From assembly GCA_905236405.1 (NCBI GenBank), contig CAJOQB010000030.1:1-11573 (forward strand): a stretch of DNA of 11,573 bases, in the 5' to 3' direction. Position 1 is the first letter of the stretch, and the number at the start of each line of letters is the position of its first letter. Shown here piece by piece: positions 7,275-11,573 of this stretch. Below the pieces are notes generated by a model. The model was not told where the DNA came from. It made no database searches and was given only the letters and a program-made list of their open reading frames with translations. The position numbers were made by a program, and so were the translations under genes. Origin of the DNA: an uncultured Bacteroidales bacterium (GTDB taxonomy: Bacteria; Bacteroidota; Bacteroidia; Bacteroidales; P3).

Positions 7275-7748
7275 ATGAAGAAGATAGTAACAATTGCCTT
7301 GATGCTGATTCTTGCTCAGACCGCTGTTATGGCACAGAAAGCCAAGAGTGTCAACGAACGCGATGTCCCCGAGAGATATGTTCGCGACTTCCAAAACAAA
7401 GGTATCAATGCCAAAGACCTTCACTGGACCATGGTCGACAGTCTGGTCTATGATGCTACCTATGTGGATGAGAACGGCACTACAGTAGCCTACCGCTTTT
7501 CGCCCAAAGGCACCGAGACCCGTTGGTTTGTCGAGGAGAAATACTATCCCCACGCCATCAAAGACACCGTGGCACAGAACTACCCCAAACACAAAATCAC
7601 CGAGCTCTATGTGCTGAGCATCAAAAACAAGATGACCTATCAGGTCCGCATCGCCAAGAAAGGCGGTCTCTTCTGCCGCAAAGAGAAGGATGTCAAACTG
7701 CTCAACTTCGAAACCGACGGCAAACTGATTGATGTCATCGACTACTAA
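7275..7748 (+). CDS. PepSY-like periplasmic protein
   Basis: A 157-residue exported protein. The signal peptide covers residues 1-20 or 21 (MKKIVTIALMLILAQ, ending VMAQ). The mature part resembles the Bacteroidota PepSY-like family (beta-lactamase-inhibitor-like fold). It has a leading helix with VPERYVRDFQNKGINAKDLHW, strands ending in a line of Arg and Trp residues (PKGTETRWFVEEKY), a second helix (AIKDTVAQNYPKHKITELYV) and a strand pair (MTYQVRI, then LLNFETDGKLIDV). Family members are small periplasmic proteins of mostly unknown function; a protease-modulating role is often suggested but unproven. The frame is open further upstream to 7200, but that extension overlaps the promoter and would hide the signal peptide, so the ATG at 7275 is used. 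The gene is monocistronic: its own promoter lies upstream and a strong terminator downstream. Confidence 0.8.
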   Translation: MKKIVTIALMLILAQTAVMAQKAKSVNERDVPERYVRDFQNKGINAKDLHWTMVDSLVYDATYVDENGTTVAYRFSPKGTETRWFVEEKYYPHAIKDTVAQNYPKHKITELYVLSIKNKMTYQVRIAKKGGLFCRKEKDVKLLNFETDGKLIDVIDY

Positions 7749-7775
7749 GCAAGCCAAATCATTTCAACAAAAAAG

Positions 7776-7812
7776 AAAAGCATTGCATCTTTTGAGGTGC
7801 AATGCTTTTTTT
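7776..7812. terminator. Bidirectional intrinsic terminator between convergent genes
   Basis: A 14-bp stem pairs 7776-7789 (AAAAGCATTGCATC) with 7796-7809 (GGTGCAATGCTTTT) with one T:G wobble and a six-base loop TTTTGA. On the plus strand it runs into seven T (7806-7812), serving the PepSY-like gene. On the minus strand, the A-run at 7769-7774 becomes a U-run one base beyond the stem, serving the leftward operon whose last stop codon is at 7828-7830. It occupies the middle of the 79-base convergent gap. Confidence 0.9.
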
Positions 7813-7827
7813 GTGTATTCCTTTTGC

Positions 7828-8538
7828 TTACATTCTCTTGAGTAGTTCTTTGAGCACCTTTTCCCCGTCATTAATGGCCTGCATAGCCCAATGGAGTTTG
7901 AGTGACAACTGCTCGTCGTCACTCATTTGCCATTTTAGCCCCTGCATGGAACGCATCCGCTCGGTAACACTGAACAGACACAGTGCCGCACTGACACTGA
8001 TGTTGAAACTCTCGGTAAAGCCATACATGGGGATCTTAACATAGGCATCAGCCATATCGACCGCTTCGGGGGTGAGACCCGTCAACTCGGTGCCGAAGAC
8101 CAAGGCAGTAGGTTGGCTGATGTCCAAATCGCCAATCAAGGTGTCGTTGGCATGAGGCAGCGTGGCCACAATGCGATATCCCCGCTCATGCAAACGGTCG
8201 TAAGCCTCCTTGGTGCTTTTGTACTTATAGTAGTCGACCCATTTGCTGCTGCCTACCGCCACATCGCCTGCAGGGTTGAAGGTGTTGCTTCGTTCCACCA
8301 CATGCACATCCTGCACACCAAAGCAGTCGCAGCTACGCAATACCGCAGCGGCATTGTGGCTTTGATAGATGTCCTCGACCATCACACAGATGTGGCGTGT
8401 ACGCAACGGTGCCAGTCGGTCGAAGAGACTGCGTTTGTTGTCGCTGAAGAATCCACTCAACGCATCATAGAGTTGCTGCTTCTGTTCAATCGAATAGGAC
8501 TCGAAGAGGTCTTGTTTGCTGTTTTTTATCTCGGGCAT
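7828..8538 (-). CDS. TrmH/SpoU-family tRNA/rRNA 2'-O-methyltransferase
   Basis: A 236-residue cytoplasmic SPOUT methyltransferase, expected to transfer methyl from S-adenosylmethionine to a ribose 2'-OH. All three SpoU motifs are visible. Motif 1 is SHNAAAVLRSCDCFG, with Asn62 and Arg68 spaced as Asn35 and Arg41 of Thermus TrmH. Motif 2 is LVFGTELTGLTPEA (about 146-159, Glu151). Motif 3 is IPMYGFTESFNISVSAALCLF (about 169-189, Asn180), which forms the knotted cofactor site. The N- and C-terminal helical extensions (about 1-45 and 200-236) resemble TrmH, the tRNA Gm18 enzyme, more than RlmB, which has an L30-like N-terminal domain. This makes tRNA the likely substrate, but the target is not proven. 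The start is ATG at 8536-8538. The gene lies 15 bases after the glycosyltransferase, is last in the leftward operon, and is followed by the bidirectional terminator. Confidence 0.9.
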   Translation of the reverse strand: MPEIKNSKQDLFESYSIEQKQQLYDALSGFFSDNKRSLFDRLAPLRTRHICVMVEDIYQSHNAAAVLRSCDCFGVQDVHVVERSNTFNPAGDVAVGSSKWVDYYKYKSTKEAYDRLHERGYRIVATLPHANDTLIGDLDISQPTALVFGTELTGLTPEAVDMADAYVKIPMYGFTESFNISVSAALCLFSVTERMRSMQGLKWQMSDDEQLSLKLHWAMQAINDGEKVLKELLKRM

Positions 8539-8553
8539 AATAGATTTGTTCTT

Positions 8554-9339
8554 TTACCACACCTTGTCGAAATCCTCGGCCTCCCTCACCTGAGGGTCAC
8601 GTTGGTATTCGAGCAACTTGGCATATTTAAGGTAACTGTTGGTGGCCACGGCGAGAGAGAGCGTCAGTCCATCGACACCCCCCAGTATGCCGCCACGCAA
8701 AATATAGTTGGAGAGGAATGCACCCGTGCCATGAAGGATTGGCGTGAGAGCATTGGCACGTCGTCCTTGTTGGTAGAGAATCTTGGCACCGCGAGTGCTG
8801 TAGTTGCGTTCTGGCTTGGCGAAAAGCTCACCGATATTGCGGTAACGATAATGGAGCAAGTCGCCTTTCAAACGGCAGGTGTTGTCGGTGGGCACCCCCG
8901 CATGTTGTTTCACAGCGCGGAAACGGAGTTTGTCGTGACGGTATAGTCTTACTAAATAATCGGGGTACCATCCGCAGGCTTTGACCCATCGGCTGCCAAT
9001 CATATTGCGACGTCGTACAGCAAAGCCGTCGTAAGGAGTCGTGTCGAAGTCGATAGTTTTGATGGCCTCCACCAGATTCGGCATCAGCCGCTCATCGGCA
9101 TCGATGCTGAGCACCCACAGGTTTTTTACATGACTCAAAGCGACATTCTTCTGAATACCGTCACCCAGATACGACTGCATCACCACCGTGGCACCCTCGC
9201 CACGAGCGATGTCGCAGGTGCGGTCACTGCTGTACGAGTCGACTACCACCACTTCATCGCATACCTGTCGTAGCGACCGAATGCACTCCGCAATATTGCG
9301 TTCCTCGTTGAGGGTGGTGACAATGCCAGATATCTTCAT
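8554..9339 (-). CDS. Family 2 glycosyltransferase, WaaE/KdtX-like
   Basis: A 261-residue GT-A fold transferase. The nucleotide-sugar-binding start is ISGIVTTLNEERNIAECIRS (3-22). Asp34 in VVVDSYSSDRT follows, then the metal-binding SIDADERL with Asp80 and Asp82. The acceptor/catalytic region contains GWYPDYLVRLYR (123-134), the local pattern of the beta-1,4-glucosyltransferase-like WaaE/KdtX group. Those enzymes add a sugar to the lipopolysaccharide or lipooligosaccharide core at the inner face of the inner membrane. The specific donor and acceptor cannot be told here. The C-terminal part (about 205-240) is hydrophobic (FLSNYILRGGILGGVDGLTLSLAVATNSYL), suggesting membrane association. The start is ATG at 9337-9339, only 3 bases after the TatD-type gene, so translation is probably coupled. 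TrmH follows after 15 bases. Confidence 0.9.
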   Translation of the reverse strand: MKISGIVTTLNEERNIAECIRSLRQVCDEVVVVDSYSSDRTCDIARGEGATVVMQSYLGDGIQKNVALSHVKNLWVLSIDADERLMPNLVEAIKTIDFDTTPYDGFAVRRRNMIGSRWVKACGWYPDYLVRLYRHDKLRFRAVKQHAGVPTDNTCRLKGDLLHYRYRNIGELFAKPERNYSTRGAKILYQQGRRANALTPILHGTGAFLSNYILRGGILGGVDGLTLSLAVATNSYLKYAKLLEYQRDPQVREAEDFDKVW

Positions 9340-9342
9340 TTC

Positions 9343-9966
9343 CTATTGTTCTTGATTGACAAAACGATGATAGTTTGAAATTATTGCCTCTTCCAATTCG
9401 GGGCGACCGACATGCAGCCATTCGGCGGCAGCGTCATAAATGTCGCCTATCGAACAGTCGGCATCGTCGGTCTCGAGAAACACTCGGCCTTTGCCCAACA
9501 TTTGCAATGCCTCGATGGTCTTGCTGTGCTGCTGACGGAGGATGACCGAACCAAACGAACAGGCAATACCCAATCGCCACAACTGTTCGGCTTGCTGTGG
9601 TGAGCCATGGAAGCCATGGACAGCCCAAGGCATATGCCATTGCTGCCGCTTCCTCAATTCCACCAGTTCATCCATGCAACGCACACAATGCACCACCACT
9701 GGCTTGCCAAGTTGTTCCGCCACTTGCAGATGCAACTCAAAGACCGCCTTCTGAAACGGGAGGGAGGCCCCACGTAGTCTGTCCAACCCACACTCACCCA
9801 CCATGGCAATCGACGATTGTCGGCATCCTTCGGTCAATGCCTGCCTTAGTCGAGGCAAATCCTCTTCCGTCAGCAACGATGTTTGCCAAGGATGAATACC
9901 AAAACTGCGGGGGACAAGAACGCCCTCCGCAGTTTGGTATCGGTGAGTATGAAAATCGATAATCAT
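9343..9966 (-). CDS. Short TatD-family metal-dependent hydrolase
   Basis: A 207-residue amidohydrolase-fold protein. The TatD metal-site residues are all present: His6 and His8 (DFHTHRY), Glu58 (VGECGLD), His93 (VVHC), His117 and His120 (VHGFHGS) and Asp167 (FLETDDAD). TatD enzymes are cytoplasmic two-metal phosphodiesterases, generally with 3'-exonuclease/DNase activity. The protein is about 50 residues shorter than E. coli TatD (about 260). The missing part lies between HTHRYQTAEG and the FGIHPWQT segment, where the full-length family has a helix-strand unit. Because all ligands remain, I call it an intact short form rather than a broken gene. The start is ATG at 9964-9966. It lies 11 bases after the deiminase and 3 bases before the glycosyltransferase. 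Confidence 0.88.
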   Translation of the reverse strand: MIIDFHTHRYQTAEGVLVPRSFGIHPWQTSLLTEEDLPRLRQALTEGCRQSSIAMVGECGLDRLRGASLPFQKAVFELHLQVAEQLGKPVVVHCVRCMDELVELRKRQQWHMPWAVHGFHGSPQQAEQLWRLGIACSFGSVILRQQHSKTIEALQMLGKGRVFLETDDADCSIGDIYDAAAEWLHVGRPELEEAIISNYHRFVNQEQ

Positions 9967-9977
9967 TCCACTACCGC

Positions 9978-11573
9978 TTACTTCACGACGATGCGACGCA
10001 CCACACGGGTACCGTCGTTGGCGGTAAAGACCACATTGTAGATACCGTTGCCCAGTTTCTGGGTGTCGATATTGTACAGGATGTCGCCAGCGGCATCGAG
10101 GGTGGCAGTGTGAGCCACACGACCCATCATGTCGATAATCTGCACTTTGTACTGCATACCGTTGCCCATATTGATACGGACCGAAGCACGGTTGGTGGCA
10201 GGATTGGGGAAGAACTGACCAAACATGTCCTCTTCCACCTCGTCGATAGCCAAAGGCATGTTGGTACCCAGATAGAAGGTGTAGTAGCCGCCTTGGTTGG
10301 CAGTCATCGGCTTGGTGATGGTCTTGCCGTTGACACTGGTGGCTGTGATATAATATTCGACAGTGGTATAGGAGCCGGAAGGAATGGTGAAGGTCGAGGT
10401 AGGCATGGTGCCAGCGAACTCGTTGCCGTTGCCCGTGTTAATCAGAGCCAACTGTTGCCAAGTACCGCCATTGACACGGTAGACACACAGCACTTCGGAG
10501 ATACCGCTACGGTTGGTCACCTCGGCACGGATTGTAGCGTTGGTGCTGGCATAAGCATTGCCGTCGCCCGTGATAGAAGGATGGAGAATGCGGACAGGGT
10601 TGTCGGCAGGAATCTGCTTGGTGACACAGTGGATGGCACCGCCCGAGCCGTCGAAGGTACGAACATCTATCGGGTAGATTGTGTAGCCAGGATAAGCATT
10701 CTTGATTACTTCCAAATTGTTGGCATCCCACTGAGCCGAAGGAACGCCATTGTTGACAGCACTGAAGCAAGGCTGAATGATGACGTTGTTGACGAAGGTG
10801 TGGTTGCTATAGGTACGGGTGTAGTTATTGTCGTACGAGGTCTGGCTGGTGAAATAGCCACCGTTGTTGGTGCTGGGGAAAGGCAGACCGTGACTCTTGT
10901 AGTTCAATCCAAAGTAGGACTGATAGGAAGTCAACGAGTCCATGTTTTTCACGCCTGTCTTGTAGTCGGTCCAATTGCTGTAGTTCTCAGGCATGATAGA
11001 GAAGACAAACTCATTCTCGTCCCACATGTCGGCATAGAGGTCGACATGGCCGGTGCCGCCGTCATACTTGAATGCAGGCAGGATATAGGTGGCACGAGGA
11101 CCGAGGATATGAGCCAGCGAGTCTTTCACCTGAGCGCTGGTGAGCGACGGCTTGGTGGTGTATTGTATGGTCGAGGGGTCGACACCGTCCCATGTAATTT
11201 GACCATAGGTGTCACGGTTGTTGGGATAGATGGCATCGCTCGACAGCACCATGCCAGCACCGTCGACCAGACAGTTGCCGCCTTCCCATTCAATCATAGT
11301 GATGTAGTTGGGAATGCCAAACTGTTCTTCAATCAAGGCAGGAAGCGAGTCGTCGAGGGCACGGCCAGGATAGTAGCCGAAGTCGACCATAGCCACGCTG
11401 TCCTGGTCGCCATAGTAGAAGGCGATGGGGCCGCAGTCGCGGAACCAGAAGGAGTTGCCTGTGCCGATGATAAACTTCACATTGTTGCTACGCAAGCCCA
11501 TACGGTCCAGTTTGCGGATGATGGCACCCGAGTCGGCAGCGTGCTCGATACGCACCCATGCTTCGGCACCGCC
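9978..11573 (-). CDS. Secreted Porphyromonas-type arginine deiminase with T9SS sorting domain (5' partial)
   Basis: The frame is open to the right edge, so the N-terminus, with any signal peptide, is missing; 531 codons plus the stop are visible. The catalytic domain is of the PAD_porph family (guanidino-group-modifying fold, shared by Porphyromonas gingivalis peptidylarginine deiminase and agmatine deiminases). These enzymes convert arginine-type guanidino groups to citrulline or carbamoyl products plus ammonia. Key residues are Asp in WFRDCGPIAF (codon 11436-11438), His and Asp in GHVDLYADM (11046-11048 and 11040-11042), and the nucleophile Cys in GGAIHCVTKQIP (10626-10628). EGGNCLVDGAG, also typical, lies between them. 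An Ig-like region follows (about 10270-10600), then a T9SS type A domain (FFPNPATNRASV to VVRRIVVK). Whether it acts on protein arginines or agmatine is open; the predicted T9SS secretion favours a protein or peptide substrate. It leads the leftward operon; its promoter lies outside. Confidence 0.9.
   Translation of the reverse strand, partial: GGAEAWVRIEHAADSGAIIRKLDRMGLRSNNVKFIIGTGNSFWFRDCGPIAFYYGDQDSVAMVDFGYYPGRALDDSLPALIEEQFGIPNYITMIEWEGGNCLVDGAGMVLSSDAIYPNNRDTYGQITWDGVDPSTIQYTTKPSLTSAQVKDSLAHILGPRATYILPAFKYDGGTGHVDLYADMWDENEFVFSIMPENYSNWTDYKTGVKNMDSLTSYQSYFGLNYKSHGLPFPSTNNGGYFTSQTSYDNNYTRTYSNHTFVNNVIIQPCFSAVNNGVPSAQWDANNLEVIKNAYPGYTIYPIDVRTFDGSGGAIHCVTKQIPADNPVRILHPSITGDGNAYASTNATIRAEVTNRSGISEVLCVYRVNGGTWQQLALINTGNGNEFAGTMPTSTFTIPSGSYTTVEYYITATSVNGKTITKPMTANQGGYYTFYLGTNMPLAIDEVEEDMFGQFFPNPATNRASVRINMGNGMQYKVQIIDMMGRVAHTATLDAAGDILYNIDTQKLGNGIYNVVFTANDGTRVVRRIVVK

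Noticed and set aside
8113..8946. A 277-codon plus-strand open frame across the methyltransferase and glycosyltransferase genes.
   Set aside because: It spans two well-supported genes and their 15-base gap on the other strand, has no domain signature and no promoter or leader.
9343..9966. TatD gene as a pseudogene because of its short length.
   Set aside because: All metal-binding residues are present, the frame is uninterrupted, and the spacing to both neighbours fits an intact operon member.
1..11573. CRISPR arrays, tRNA or rRNA genes, insertion sequences, phage or known defence genes.
   Set aside because: I saw no regularly spaced repeats, cloverleaf-like segments, transposase or integrase motifs, or defence signatures. 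Every stretch over 300 bases is covered by an intact or edge-truncated gene.

Overview
The window looks like a chromosomal segment of a member of the Bacteroidota, most likely order Bacteroidales. The evidence is a long Bacteroidota-type SecA, promoters of the TAnnTTTG kind, A-rich leaders without clear Shine-Dalgarno sites, and three proteins ending in type IX secretion system (T9SS) type A sorting domains. Four signal peptides also end in Ala-Gln. I cannot name the genus. Genes are GC-richer than the AT-rich gaps. No RNA genes, insertion sequences, CRISPR arrays or phage genes were seen.

Left part, plus strand: the last 60 codons of a T9SS cargo protein (2-184) are followed by an AT-rich leader holding a promoter core and a small hairpin, then secA (305-3604). 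After 32 bases comes an outer-membrane beta-barrel gene (3637-4245) that ends at a strong intrinsic terminator (4259-4292). A paralogous beta-barrel gene starts only 16 bases past that terminator (4309-4905). It is followed after 13 bases by a large secreted C10 (streptopain-like) cysteine protease with a T9SS sorting domain (4919-7192). A gene with its own near-consensus promoter then encodes a small PepSY-like periplasmic protein (7275-7748).

Right part, minus strand: four tightly packed genes read leftward and meet the plus-strand genes at a bidirectional terminator (7776-7812). In transcription order they are a secreted Porphyromonas-type deiminase with a T9SS sorting domain (start outside the window), a short TatD-type hydrolase, a WaaE-like family 2 glycosyltransferase, and a TrmH/SpoU RNA 2'-O-methyltransferase. 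Gaps of 11, 3 and 15 bases suggest one operon.

Functionally, SecA drives export across the inner membrane of the barrels, the PepSY-like protein and the T9SS cargo. The T9SS then carries the protease, the deiminase and the truncated first protein across the outer membrane. This resembles a housekeeping locus interleaved with secreted, protein-modifying enzymes. I found no clear undescribed multi-gene system. The best leads are the secA leader, the terminator set between the two barrel paralogs, and the barrel-protease pairing.
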